Shown here in pieces: positions 42,500 through 51,499 of a stretch of 64,000 bases of DNA. The stretch's first letter is position 1, and each line of letters starts with the position of its first letter. The stretch comes from Myxococcales bacterium (GTDB lineage Bacteria; Myxococcota_A; Polyangia; Palsa-1104; JAEUJZ01), in assembly GCA_016794505.1 (NCBI GenBank), contig JAEUJZ010000092.1, positions 1 through 64,000 of the forward strand, in the 5' to 3' direction. The notes below the pieces were generated by a model, which was given only the letters and a program-made list of their open reading frames with translations, was not told the DNA's origin and made no database searches. A program made the translations under genes and the position numbers.

Positions 42500-43536
42500 G
42501 ATCTTCTGGGCTCGACCGCGGTCGCAGCGGAATGGCTCGACGGGCGAGCGCTGAAGAAATCGTAAAAGTGATACCACTGCGTCGGGTAGCGACGCACGAA
42601 GCGCTCGTACACGCCGACGAGAGCGACCGTCGCGTCGTGAATATCGCGGGCCCGCTCTCGCGAGTGCGAAACGACAATCGGCGGCTCGATGTAGTGAACG
42701 ACCTTGCGCTCGCCATCGTGCTCATCGATGACGAAGAAGTGCGGCACGATGGGGGCTCCGGTAATGCGCGCCAGCATGGCCGGTCCAGCCGGAAATGCGA
42801 CGGGCACACCAAAGAAGGGCACGTCCACAACCTGGCCCCCGATGTTGCGATCGATCTGCATGCCGAGCATGGCGCCCTCACGCAGGACCTGGGCAAGGCG
42901 CAGGCTGGCAAACGGCGACTCGGTTGTATAGATGATCTCGAAGCGGTCGCGGAACTGCTTCTCAAATGCCTGCACTCGACGGTTGGGCTCTTCGGCCATG
43001 GCCAGACAGAAGCGCGCCAAGCCGCGAAGCTGCGCCAGGCTCGGCGCAATCTGCCACATCCCCAGGTGACCCGTGGCCGCGATCACGCCTTTGCCGCCGC
43101 GCACTGCGCCGACCATGTTTTCAAGCCCCACGGTCGTCGGCTTGTACCCAATCGGAATCCCCAGCAACAGCGAGTAGCTGTCGGCCAGCATCTGGGCGTA
43201 ATTCACAAACAGCTCAAAGCACTTCTTGCGAAAGCGCAGATGAGCCTGCAGCCGCGATGACAAAGCGTCCGGCTGCCCGTCGGAAAGCACGCGCGACAGG
43301 TTCTTTTCGACCGCGCGCCGAGCTTGCGGCAGCAGCGCATAGAAGATCCCAGCCCAAAGCGGCATGGACAGGCGCTTGACCTCGGGAGGTAGGTGACGAA
43401 TGCCTCCCAACATCAGGCGTCGGAAAAACGGCCCCTCGAAGCGGTGGCGATGGGCTCGCCCAGGCAGCGCATCGCGTTCTTCGCTGGGCGAAGCGCTATC
43501 GGGGGAAGAAGGAGACGGATCAGACGAGTGCGACAT
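42496..43536 (-). CDS. LpxL/HtrB-like acyltransferase with altered catalytic acid
   Basis: 346 residues from the ATG at 43536. An acyltransferase of the lipid A late-acyl type: ATGHLGMWQIAPSL is the HX4(D/E) site, and the TTESPF, LREGAMLGMQIDRN and GVPVAFPAGPAMLARITGAPIVP motifs follow in family order. Catalysis in LpxL uses His plus an acid four residues on; here His157 is followed by Gln162 where Glu/Asp is expected. The N-terminal half has a short Ser/Pro-rich segment and no full membrane helix, though it is basic. It begins an operon with the KS and CLF, so its acyl product probably goes to a special lipid. Confidence 0.86.
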   Translation of the reverse strand: MSHSSDPSPSSPDSASPSEERDALPGRAHRHRFEGPFFRRLMLGGIRHLPPEVKRLSMPLWAGIFYALLPQARRAVEKNLSRVLSDGQPDALSSRLQAHLRFRKKCFELFVNYAQMLADSYSLLLGIPIGYKPTTVGLENMVGAVRGGKGVIAATGHLGMWQIAPSLAQLRGLARFCLAMAEEPNRRVQAFEKQFRDRFEIIYTTESPFASLRLAQVLREGAMLGMQIDRNIGGQVVDVPFFGVPVAFPAGPAMLARITGAPIVPHFFVIDEHDGERKVVHYIEPPIVVSHSRERARDIHDATVALVGVYERFVRRYPTQWYHFYDFFSARPSSHSAATAVEPRRS

Positions 43537-43671
43537 AAGCTTCCGGCTTGCGGCCGGCGGCAGTGTATCGCCCCGCTGCGGCGAAGCAACACCTGTCCGC
43601 TTGTGTCCTTGGCGCGCTTGTTTGGGATCGTCGGCTGCGAGCGCTTGCACGGCGAAACAAGTGTCAATAAG

Positions 43672-45108
43672 ATGCCCGCTGCTATGGGTCATCGGGCTGA
43701 GGCGGAGGAAGAGGCGGCAAAAAAGGACGCGACACACCTCGCGCCCGCGACGAAGACACGCGATCCCAACGCCACCAGTCTGATTGAGAGCCCGGCCGCA
43801 TTTACGCGGCAGCGCCCCGGCGGTGTGTTCGTTGTGTTGACCGGAGCCGATCGCGGAGAGCAGGTCGTGCTCGACGACAGTCAGCGGCAGATCACGATCG
43901 GCTCAGCCCCCGGCGCCGATCTGGTCTTGTCCGATCGCACGGTCTCGCGGCGCCACTGCACCGTCGGGCTAGAAGATGGGCAAGTCGTCGTTCGCGATCT
44001 CGATTCGACGAACGGCAGCTTCACTCACGGCTCGCGGTTCAAAGAGATCGTCATCGGCCATGGTGCCGAAGTCACGCTGGGCAAGACCGTCCTCAAGTTC
44101 GTTCCGCGCGAAGAGACACTAGAGCCCGAAGAGTGCAGCGAAGGCAGCTTCGGCGAGCTGATCGGCCACGACCCCAAGATGCGCCGCTTGTTCGGCCTTT
44201 TGCGGGATATCGCGCAGAGCGATACCACCGTGCTCATCGAGGGCGAGACCGGCACGGGGAAAGAGCTGATCGCTGAAGAGATTCACCGTCACTCACGCCG
44301 TGCAAACGGACCGTTTGTGGTCTTTGACTGCGGCGCGGTCCCACGCGAGCTCATCGAATCGACGCTGTTTGGCCACGTCAAAGGCGCATTTACGGGCGCC
44401 ATCGCCGACCGACGCGGCGCGTTCGCTGAGGCCCATGGTGGCACCATCTTTTTGGATGAGATCGGCGAGCTCGCACTGGATCTTCAGCCGGCTCTGTTGC
44501 GCGCTCTCGACAAGCGAGCCGTGCGGCGAGTCGGCGCCAACGCCTACGAACAGGTCGATGTCCGCGTCGTTGCGGCCACCAACCGCGACCTGCGCGAAGA
44601 AGTGGCGCGACGCAACTTCCGCGAGGATCTCTTTTATCGCCTGGCAGTCATTCGGGTGCATCTGCCGGCGCTGCGCGAACGCGGACGCGATATCGACGTG
44701 CTCGCCGATCATTTCGTTCGGCAGTTCTCGCCAAGCCGCAAGCTCGCGATCCCACCAAACGAGATGCAGCGCCTGCGGAGCTATGGCTGGCCAGGCAATG
44801 TCCGCGAGCTACGCAACGTCATCGAGCGCGCCTGCGTATTGTCCAAGGGCGACTCGCTGCTGATCGAAGATGCGCTGGGCGACCAGCTGCAGCATGCGGC
44901 TCCCGTCGGATTCCGCACCAGCCTGCCGTTTAAGGAAGCCAAGGGACAGCTCGTCGAGCAGTTCGAGCGCGAGTACATCATCGACCTGATGAAGCGGCAC
45001 CGCATGAACCTGTCGGCCGCCGCGCGGGAAGCGCAGATCGATCGCAAGCACTTGCGCGAGCTCTTGCGCAAGTACGGCCTCGACACGCGCGCCGACTATC
45101 AGGACTAG
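43672..45108 (+). CDS. sigma-54 activator with FHA domain
   Basis: 479 residues from the ATG at 43672; an ATG four codons on is also possible and an upstream in-frame extension looks non-coding. Residues ~45-145 form an FHA domain (SDRTVSRRHCTVGL, LDSTNGSFTHG), which reads phosphothreonine. The AAA+ domain has Walker A GETGTGKE, the GAFTGA loop and Walker B (IFLDEIGEL). The C-terminus is a Fis-type helix-turn-helix (LSAAAREAQIDRKHLRELL). FHA-EBPs are a myxobacterial speciality that couple kinases to sigma-54 promoters. It is followed 17 bases later by the TonB receptor and is divergent from the LpxL-like operon. Confidence 0.93.
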   Translation: MPAAMGHRAEAEEEAAKKDATHLAPATKTRDPNATSLIESPAAFTRQRPGGVFVVLTGADRGEQVVLDDSQRQITIGSAPGADLVLSDRTVSRRHCTVGLEDGQVVVRDLDSTNGSFTHGSRFKEIVIGHGAEVTLGKTVLKFVPREETLEPEECSEGSFGELIGHDPKMRRLFGLLRDIAQSDTTVLIEGETGTGKELIAEEIHRHSRRANGPFVVFDCGAVPRELIESTLFGHVKGAFTGAIADRRGAFAEAHGGTIFLDEIGELALDLQPALLRALDKRAVRRVGANAYEQVDVRVVAATNRDLREEVARRNFREDLFYRLAVIRVHLPALRERGRDIDVLADHFVRQFSPSRKLAIPPNEMQRLRSYGWPGNVRELRNVIERACVLSKGDSLLIEDALGDQLQHAAPVGFRTSLPFKEAKGQLVEQFEREYIIDLMKRHRMNLSAAAREAQIDRKHLRELLRKYGLDTRADYQD

Positions 45109-45125
45109 CGACGGTCGAGGTCGCA

Positions 45126-47201
45126 GTGCCCGGTTGCGCCGGACGATCGCTCTACGCGCTCGTATTTGTCCTTTTTGTGCCCGCAAGCGCGCAGGCCGAT
45201 GGCTATGCCACGACCGTACGAGCGTCCCCGCTGCGCGATGGTGCGGGTGCCCTGACACACGTTGAGCTGGGCCTGCCCGGCGAGCGCAACGCCCCGAGTG
45301 CCTACAAGACCTCGGTCGCCGAGGTGCTGCAAGGCCAGCCTGGTCTGCAGGTACGCGCCGCAGGCGGCCTCGGTCAGTGGAGCGGCGCCATCCTGCGCGG
45401 CGCCGACGCATCGCAGGTGGCCATTTTCTTAGACGGTGTGCCCTTACAGCGCGGAGGCCAAGCGGCCGTCGATCTGTCCCAGCTTCCGGTGGATGGCATC
45501 GAGCGAATCGACGTCTATCGCAGCCTGCCGCCCATTGAGTTCGGCATCGACACACTCGGAGGCGCCATCAACTTGATCTCGCGTCGCGGGCGGGGCGGCC
45601 TGTCGGCCTGGGGCGTGCTCGGCACCGGCAGCTTCGGCCTGCGCAAGCTGTCAGCGGGACTCACAGGGCAAGGACGCGATGGCTTGCGCACCACCGCAAC
45701 GATTGGCTACCAGGGCAGCAGCGGCGACTTTCCCTATCTCAGCGATGGGGGCTTGCTGTATGCAGGGCGATTGGTCGAGCTCATCCGACGCAACGATGAC
45801 TTCGATCAGCTAAGCGGCGATGTCCGCGTAAGCCACGACGGCCCGCGCGGAGGTTTCTTCGTCTCGGGAAATGGGCTGCTCAAGATGCAAGGCGTCGCGG
45901 GCATTGGGCAGGCCGCTTCTCAACCGGGGCAGCCGCGCCTGCGCATCGGACGCGCGCTTTGGGCCACTGGGGGGCATCGTCTTCTGGGCGCAGGTCGTAT
46001 CCGACTGAGCGGCGATGCCCATGCCCTGACGGAAGGCTCTGCTCTGCAAGACCTCGCCATCGTGCCAGCGGCCAACTACGAACAGCTTGGCATCCAGGCG
46101 GGGGTCCGCGTGGTCGCTAGCTTTGCCAGCGTCGGCGAAACCAGCCGGCAGCTGCCCCTGCGTCGCTGGCAGCTTGTGCTCGACGGTCGCTATGAGCGCT
46201 TCGTGAGCTACGACCTCTGCCCGGCCCCGCGCACAAGCTGCGGCCAAGCGGCCCCCACCGAGAGCCAGCGCCTGCGGCTGCAGCTTGCCGCGGGCGGCGA
46301 CCTGCGATTTAGCGATGATGCGCTTCTTGTTCAACCCAGCGTGCATGTTCTGGCCGCGCGCAGCCGCCTGCAGCCGCTGTCGGGATCGCCGACGGCAGAC
46401 CAAGTCGTTGATGGCGATGCGCTGCTTGTGGCCCCACGCGTCGCGGCCCGTCTGCACCTGCGTCGCGGCCTGCTTGTGCGCCTGGGCGGCGGTCGCTTCG
46501 TTCGCCTGCCGACGTTTCTTGAGCTGTTCGGAGACCGCGCCTTTTTCCGCCCCAACCTAGAGCTTCGTCCCGAGTCGGCGTGGGCCTTCGAAGTCGGCGG
46601 CCGCCTGCAGGTGCAGCCTCACCCTCTGTTTTCGTTGGAGGTCGAGGTCCATGCGTTCGCGCGTCCAATCGACGATTTGATCGATGTGATCCGCGATGGG
46701 CCGTCCCTGCGAGCGCGCAACGTCGGACGGGCTCTTGCGGCCGGCAGCGAAGCAGAGCTACGCACCAGCGTGGCGGATGTTCTGCGCGTGCAGCTGAACT
46801 ACAGCTTTTTGCACACCCGCGACGAGTCTGATGTGCCCGGACGCCACGGCAACACCCTGCCCGCTCGCCCCGCGCATGCCTTGTTTGCTCGACTGGAAGC
46901 GAGCTATCGCGTGTTTCGCATCACCTATGAGCTCGATCTGCGCTCCTCGGTCTTTTTGGATCCGGCGAATGCGCGCGAGCGTCCCCCTCGCCTGCTGCAC
47001 GCACTGTCCCTTTCCGCAGGCCCTTACACAAAGGCGCGCTTGAGTCTTGCGCTGGATCTGCGCAACCTCGCCGATACACGCAGCGTCGACATTGTGCTGC
47101 CCCTGGCCGGGCAGCAAGCCAGACCCGTTCCTCTGTCGGACCTGTACGACTACCCACTGCCGGGCCGCTCGCTGTATGCGACCGTCAGCGGACGGTATTG
47201 A
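45126..47201 (+). CDS. TonB-dependent outer-membrane receptor
   Basis: 691 residues from a GTG with GAGG eight bases upstream. A signal peptide ends near PASAQA. The plug domain (~residues 55-155) shows KTSVAEVLQGQPGLQVR, GAILRGADASQVAIFLDGVPL and GGAINLISRRG, all typical. The rest is barrel, with long alternating Arg/Glu/Phe-containing strands, and ends in SLYATVSGRY, whose aromatic last residue matches a beta-barrel end. It takes up a ligand through TonB. No TonB box is obvious in the first 60 residues. The next gene is an exported dikinase-like lipoprotein, so the substrate could be a large sugar or nucleotide-linked molecule, but that is inference. Confidence 0.9.
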   Translation: MPGCAGRSLYALVFVLFVPASAQADGYATTVRASPLRDGAGALTHVELGLPGERNAPSAYKTSVAEVLQGQPGLQVRAAGGLGQWSGAILRGADASQVAIFLDGVPLQRGGQAAVDLSQLPVDGIERIDVYRSLPPIEFGIDTLGGAINLISRRGRGGLSAWGVLGTGSFGLRKLSAGLTGQGRDGLRTTATIGYQGSSGDFPYLSDGGLLYAGRLVELIRRNDDFDQLSGDVRVSHDGPRGGFFVSGNGLLKMQGVAGIGQAASQPGQPRLRIGRALWATGGHRLLGAGRIRLSGDAHALTEGSALQDLAIVPAANYEQLGIQAGVRVVASFASVGETSRQLPLRRWQLVLDGRYERFVSYDLCPAPRTSCGQAAPTESQRLRLQLAAGGDLRFSDDALLVQPSVHVLAARSRLQPLSGSPTADQVVDGDALLVAPRVAARLHLRRGLLVRLGGGRFVRLPTFLELFGDRAFFRPNLELRPESAWAFEVGGRLQVQPHPLFSLEVEVHAFARPIDDLIDVIRDGPSLRARNVGRALAAGSEAELRTSVADVLRVQLNYSFLHTRDESDVPGRHGNTLPARPAHALFARLEASYRVFRITYELDLRSSVFLDPANARERPPRLLHALSLSAGPYTKARLSLALDLRNLADTRSVDIVLPLAGQQARPVPLSDLYDYPLPGRSLYATVSGRY

Positions 47202-47392
47202 TCGCCCGGCGCCGCTGGGTCTGCGCAGCGATGTCTTTTCCCCGTGAGGACCGATCGATGGCTCGGGGCTGCCGCGCCACGAGTGGTTGTTTGAAGTGCG
47301 CCTCAGATTTTCAACGCGCATCCCGTGGCGCTGCGACGGCCGAGATACACAGGCGTCCCTGGCATGCAGCTTGCGTCTGCTTCGTCTGCATC

Positions 47393-49264
47393 ATGCGAAG
47401 CCTCTGCTTCTTGCTGCTGATCTTCGTCGCCTGCAGTCCGCCGCCGTGCGATGGAACCCGGCAGCCATACCGCGACACGCTGGCATGCTCCGAACAGTTC
47501 GCCGGCCAAGCTGCCAGGCCGCAGGACACGGCGCTGCCTTTGGCCTTGACCGTAAAGACCGTGCTCACCGAGGGACGCCTGTACTTCCAAGACAGCGCGA
47601 CGTACCCCACCCACCGCGACTTCGCTGTGGCGCAGCTTGGCTACCCGCGCGGCATGCCGTTTGTCGACGAGTATCTGCAGCCGCAGCGCCGCTTGTTGCT
47701 CGGTGCAGTGACGCGCTACGAAGGACCGGACGTTTGGGCGTATGAGCTAGCCCCCTATGACACCGCCTCGCCCGAGCAGGTCGCGCAAGCCTTTCGCGCG
47801 ATCCAGCAGGCTGTGTATTTTGGGCGGCTGCTTCGCTTGCACGTGACTTCGCCTGAGCAGCAGCAGCGTCTAGCTGGGCTCAACGGCGACATTCCCACCG
47901 TGACCAGCGACGCGATCTACGCTGGCACGAGCTACCAGCCGCTGAACCTCGGCACGACCGTCGCGCAGGTCCGCCTTACCACCGCGCAAGCGCTGCCCAG
48001 CGAAGCCATCGGCCCACGGGAGCTCGTCGTGCTCGATCGCGCGCCGTTTGATATCTCGGTGGTTGCGGGAATTGTGACGGCCGAGCCGCAGACGCCGCTT
48101 TCCCATGTGAACGTACTCAGCCAGCAGCGCGGCACGCCCAACATGGCCCTGCGCGATGCGCCGTCGGTGTTTGGTCCGCATGATCGCCGCTGGGTGCGTC
48201 TGCGTGTGGGCCCCTTTGACTACAGCATCGAGCCGGTCAGCGCCGACGAAGCCGAGGCGTTCTGGCGCGAGCACCGCCCCAAAACGGTCACGCCACCGCC
48301 GCCCGACTATGCAGTCGTGGCGCTGCCCTCGCTCGATGAGGTCGGCCTTTCGGACCTGCCTGCCATCGGTGGCAAGGCCGCGCACTTCGGCGAGCTGCGC
48401 TCGCTTTCCCGACAGCAGCCCGACGTGGTGCGCGTGCCACGGGGCTTTACCATCCCCGTTCACTATTACCGGCAGTTCGTACACGATAACGGGATCGATC
48501 GCGGCCTTACCGCCCTGCTTGTCGACGAGCGCTTCCGCAGCGATGGCCTGTATCAGCGACAGCGCCTGGAAGCGCTGCAAGCCACGATGCTGGCCGCGCC
48601 CGTTGACGCCACGCTGCTGCAGACGATCGAAGCGCGCTTGGCCCGCGACTTTCCGGGGCGGCGCATGCGCTTCCGTTCGTCGACGACGGCTGAGGATCTC
48701 GAAGGGCACAGCGGCGCCGGCCTGTACAGCTCGACATCGGCGCAGCCCGGCGATCCCACGCGAACGATCGAGCGCGCCCTGCGTACCGTCTGGGCCAGCT
48801 TGTGGAACCCCCGCGCTTTCGCCGAGCGCGAGTACGTCGGCATCGACTCGCTGCAGGTGGCGATGGCGGTGCTCGTCCACCCCGCCTACACCGACGAGCT
48901 TGCGAACGGCGTGGCCATCACCGCAAACCCCTTCGATGCGATCGAAGACGGCTTTTACATAAATGCCCAGCTCGGCGAAGAGGATGTCGTCAGCCCCGCC
49001 CCCGGAGTGATCGCCGATCAGCTCGTGTACTTCTATTTTCACAGCGGGCAGCCGACGACGTATTACCGTCACTCCAGCCTTTTGCCCGTCGGATCCACCG
49101 TGCTGTCTCGGCGCGAGCTATTCGATCTTGGCAGCGCGCTCGATGCCATCCGCGGCCACTTCGCGACCCGTTACCGTCAGCCGATGGACGTCGAGTTCAA
49201 GCTGACGCCCGATCGCCACATCGAGATCAAGCAGGCACGTCCCTACCCTGGGCGCGGTCTGTGA
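47393..49264 (+). CDS. GWD-like dikinase-type lipoprotein (phosphohistidine plus PPDK_N domains)
   Basis: 623 residues from the ATG at 47393; an open frame back to 47198 (TTG, overlapping the receptor stop) lacks a leader. Lipobox: LIFVACSPP. Residues ~210-255 carry a phosphohistidine-domain motif, TPLSHVNVLSQQRGTPNMAL, with His238. After a Pro hinge, residues ~320-620 form the PPDK ATP-binding domain: IGGKAAHFGELRS, MRFRSSTTAEDLEGHSGAG and VEFKLTPDRHIEIKQARPY. The domain order (His domain first) is that of glucan water dikinases, not PEP synthase. Dikinases of this type phosphorylate glucan or small acids from ATP, but this one should be outside the cytoplasm, where ATP is scarce. It may be a non-catalytic binder. 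Confidence 0.82.
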   Translation: MRSLCFLLLIFVACSPPPCDGTRQPYRDTLACSEQFAGQAARPQDTALPLALTVKTVLTEGRLYFQDSATYPTHRDFAVAQLGYPRGMPFVDEYLQPQRRLLLGAVTRYEGPDVWAYELAPYDTASPEQVAQAFRAIQQAVYFGRLLRLHVTSPEQQQRLAGLNGDIPTVTSDAIYAGTSYQPLNLGTTVAQVRLTTAQALPSEAIGPRELVVLDRAPFDISVVAGIVTAEPQTPLSHVNVLSQQRGTPNMALRDAPSVFGPHDRRWVRLRVGPFDYSIEPVSADEAEAFWREHRPKTVTPPPPDYAVVALPSLDEVGLSDLPAIGGKAAHFGELRSLSRQQPDVVRVPRGFTIPVHYYRQFVHDNGIDRGLTALLVDERFRSDGLYQRQRLEALQATMLAAPVDATLLQTIEARLARDFPGRRMRFRSSTTAEDLEGHSGAGLYSSTSAQPGDPTRTIERALRTVWASLWNPRAFAEREYVGIDSLQVAMAVLVHPAYTDELANGVAITANPFDAIEDGFYINAQLGEEDVVSPAPGVIADQLVYFYFHSGQPTTYYRHSSLLPVGSTVLSRRELFDLGSALDAIRGHFATRYRQPMDVEFKLTPDRHIEIKQARPYPGRGL

Positions 49265-49275
49265 CGAGGGATCCC

Positions 49276-50217
49276 ATGCATACGACACGGATGCTGCTTC
49301 TGTTCACGTTTCTTTCCGCCTGCTCCAGCCCCGGCGACGGGAGCGATCCAGGAAAGCAGGATCTGTCGACGATGCCGACCGACATGGCCGCGCCCGTCGA
49401 TCTTGCGCCTGGGCCGGGGCCGCGCTTCGACGATGGCTTGCACGGCCAGCTGACCTTCGGGGCCCGCGTCACGCCCTATGGCGCCGTCGGCGTCGCTGGT
49501 GGAGAGATCTACAAAGCGCCGCGCCCACGCTTCCAACGCGAGGTGGCACGTCAGGGGGACTGCCGCCTGCTCAGCTACAAGCCCGCGTTCTGCGATCGCT
49601 GCGATGGCATCTGCGTGGCCGACGGTGTCTGTCAGCCCTTTGGCGTGCGCATCTCGGCCGGCGTGATCGACGTAAGCGGCACCCAGCCGACGCTGCGCAT
49701 GACCACGAACCCTTACCTGATGTACGAGCCGGCCGCTCCCGTTACGCCGAATGTGGTGCCGAATGCAGCACAGGTTCGCGTGACGGCCAGCGGTGCCGAG
49801 TTCGCGGCGTTCAGCGTCACCACAAGCGGCGTCAGCGCGCTTCAGACGAGCTCGCTGGTGAACTTCGAAATCACACTCAAAGACAGCGAGGACTTCACGT
49901 TGCGCTTCACCCCCGAGCCTGTACCGGGATCGCGCCTGCGCCTGACGCTGAACGCCAACAACCGCGGCCACGGTGCCCCGTACCAAGGGATCATCGAGTG
50001 CGACGTCGACGATGCCCGCGGCGAAGTGACCATCGCCAAGTCGCTCATCGCCGCCTTCCCATCGACGTACCGCTGGGAGATCTGCGCCGGCAGTGACTGC
50101 CCACTGTCGACGATCACACGCTATCGCCGCGCCATCGCCGAGACAAAAACCGGGGCCGTCGCCGTCGATGCCACCTCAGCCATCCACTTCTTTGTCCTGC
50201 ACAACCCGCCCAAGTGA
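49276..50217 (+). CDS. lipoprotein with four-Cys motif
   Basis: 313 residues from the ATG at 49276, with GAGG upstream. Lipobox: FLSACSS, then a Ser/Asp/Pro-rich linker. The central region contains CRLLSYKPAFCDRCDGICVADGVC, in which four cysteines (CxxCxxxCxxxxxC) could bind a metal or form disulfides. The rest is beta-rich and ends with a short Cys pair (CAGSDCPL). No family recognised. It starts 11 bases after the dikinase-like gene, so is in the same operon, and the next hydrolase starts seven bases after it. Its function is probably tied to the dikinase-like lipoprotein. Confidence 0.75.
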   Translation: MHTTRMLLLFTFLSACSSPGDGSDPGKQDLSTMPTDMAAPVDLAPGPGPRFDDGLHGQLTFGARVTPYGAVGVAGGEIYKAPRPRFQREVARQGDCRLLSYKPAFCDRCDGICVADGVCQPFGVRISAGVIDVSGTQPTLRMTTNPYLMYEPAAPVTPNVVPNAAQVRVTASGAEFAAFSVTTSGVSALQTSSLVNFEITLKDSEDFTLRFTPEPVPGSRLRLTLNANNRGHGAPYQGIIECDVDDARGEVTIAKSLIAAFPSTYRWEICAGSDCPLSTITRYRRAIAETKTGAVAVDATSAIHFFVLHNPPK

Positions 50218-50224
50218 AGTCGTC

Positions 50225-51355
50225 ATGTCATGGGTCCATCGACGAAAGGCCCGCCGCGTGATCTGGATTCTTGCCGTCGCGTTTCTGGGACTGGGCCTCA
50301 GCCTGTCTGCCCTGCTTGTCGCCTGGAGCCCCGGTCGGCCGCAGCCCTTCTTGGATGCACATGGGAAGATCCTAGATGGCAGTCTGTCTGAAAAAATCCG
50401 TATTCCGATCAACGGCACCTATCAAGGTATGTTTATTAAGAGCAAGAATCGGCGAAATCCGGTCCTTCTTTTCGTACACGGTGGTCCGGGTATGCCGGAA
50501 TACTGGCTGACACAGAGCTACCCAACTCATCTGGAAGATCATTTTACTGTTGTCTGGTGGGAGCAACGCGGATCCGGATTATCCTATCATTCTAATATTC
50601 CATCCGAAACCATGACCACCGCGCAGTTTGTGTCCGATACATTGGCAGTGACGCGTTACTTAATCAGCCGCTTCGGCCACAGCAAAATTTACCTCATGGG
50701 TCACTCCTGGGGCAGTTACATTTCCATTCAGGCCGCAGCCAGAGAACCAGACTTATATCATGCATATATTGCTATCGGACAGATTTCATATCAGCTTGAG
50801 TCTGAGCAAGTCGCATACAAATACGCTCTTGCGCGCTATAAAATTAATAACAACACCCGCATGCTGCGCAAGCTAGAGTCGGCCCCGCCCACCATGACGG
50901 CTCCCCTGCCAGTGGATTACGAGGCAATTCGCGACGAATATATGCATGACCTGGGTATTGGCACGACTCACAATATGAGATCAGTTATTAGGGGTATCTT
51001 TTTACCTTCTTGGCAATTTCGTGAATACTCTGTGATGGAAAAGATAAACCTCTGGCGTGGCAAGATCTATTCCCGCTCTCAGCGCTTGGGTCTATGGCAG
51101 ACCATGCTGGCCACGGACATGACCCAGCAAGTGCCGCAGCTCGCCGTGCCTGTCTATTTTCTCCATGGAAAACATGATTATACATGCGCATATTCTCTAG
51201 CCATGAATTACTTTAAAATTCTAAGAGCACCACTGAAAGGCTTCTATACATTTGAGAATTCCGCTCACTCTCCGATTTTTGAAGAACCTCAACGAGCGTT
51301 GCAAATCTTACTAAACGACGTCCTTACGTCATCCAATGCGTTAGCTGACAAATGA
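50225..51355 (+). CDS. alpha/beta hydrolase (proline-iminopeptidase-like), membrane-anchored
   Basis: 376 residues from the ATG at 50225, seven bases after the previous stop. An N-terminal helix (VIWILAVAFLGLGLSLSALLVAW) anchors it. The hydrolase core has HGGPG, the nucleophile elbow GHSWGS, an Asp in LHGKHDYT and the His in NSAHSPIF, the set typical of S33 peptidases and relatives. Long parts of the gene (about 50390-51355) use AT-rich codons and many Ile, Asn, Tyr and Lys residues, interrupted by GC-rich parts, unlike its neighbours. This suggests acquisition from a lower-GC source. A cleft-lid region differs from true iminopeptidases; the substrate is unknown. Confidence 0.85.
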   Translation: MSWVHRRKARRVIWILAVAFLGLGLSLSALLVAWSPGRPQPFLDAHGKILDGSLSEKIRIPINGTYQGMFIKSKNRRNPVLLFVHGGPGMPEYWLTQSYPTHLEDHFTVVWWEQRGSGLSYHSNIPSETMTTAQFVSDTLAVTRYLISRFGHSKIYLMGHSWGSYISIQAAAREPDLYHAYIAIGQISYQLESEQVAYKYALARYKINNNTRMLRKLESAPPTMTAPLPVDYEAIRDEYMHDLGIGTTHNMRSVIRGIFLPSWQFREYSVMEKINLWRGKIYSRSQRLGLWQTMLATDMTQQVPQLAVPVYFLHGKHDYTCAYSLAMNYFKILRAPLKGFYTFENSAHSPIFEEPQRALQILLNDVLTSSNALADK

Positions 51356-51499
51356 TCATTGGTCGTTCACGGTTGTTTCACTCAAAGTTCGCATTATGGC
51401 GTTAGGCAACGACTCGCCCGGTACCCGTTCTGTTCGCTGCGTGCTTCCGTTCTTGTGGCCCGCAGCGCCGCGGCCCAGGAGGCCTAAGAGGCTGTTGGC

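Noticed and set aside
47870..49072. Antisense frame of about 400 codons in the dikinase-like gene
   Set aside because: No motif or start signal; the sense frame has PPDK-type motifs.
51373..51400. Promoter-like pair TTGTTT and TATGGC before the esterase
   Set aside because: Only a 16-base spacer and a poor -10; in a locally AT-rich patch such matches are expected by chance.
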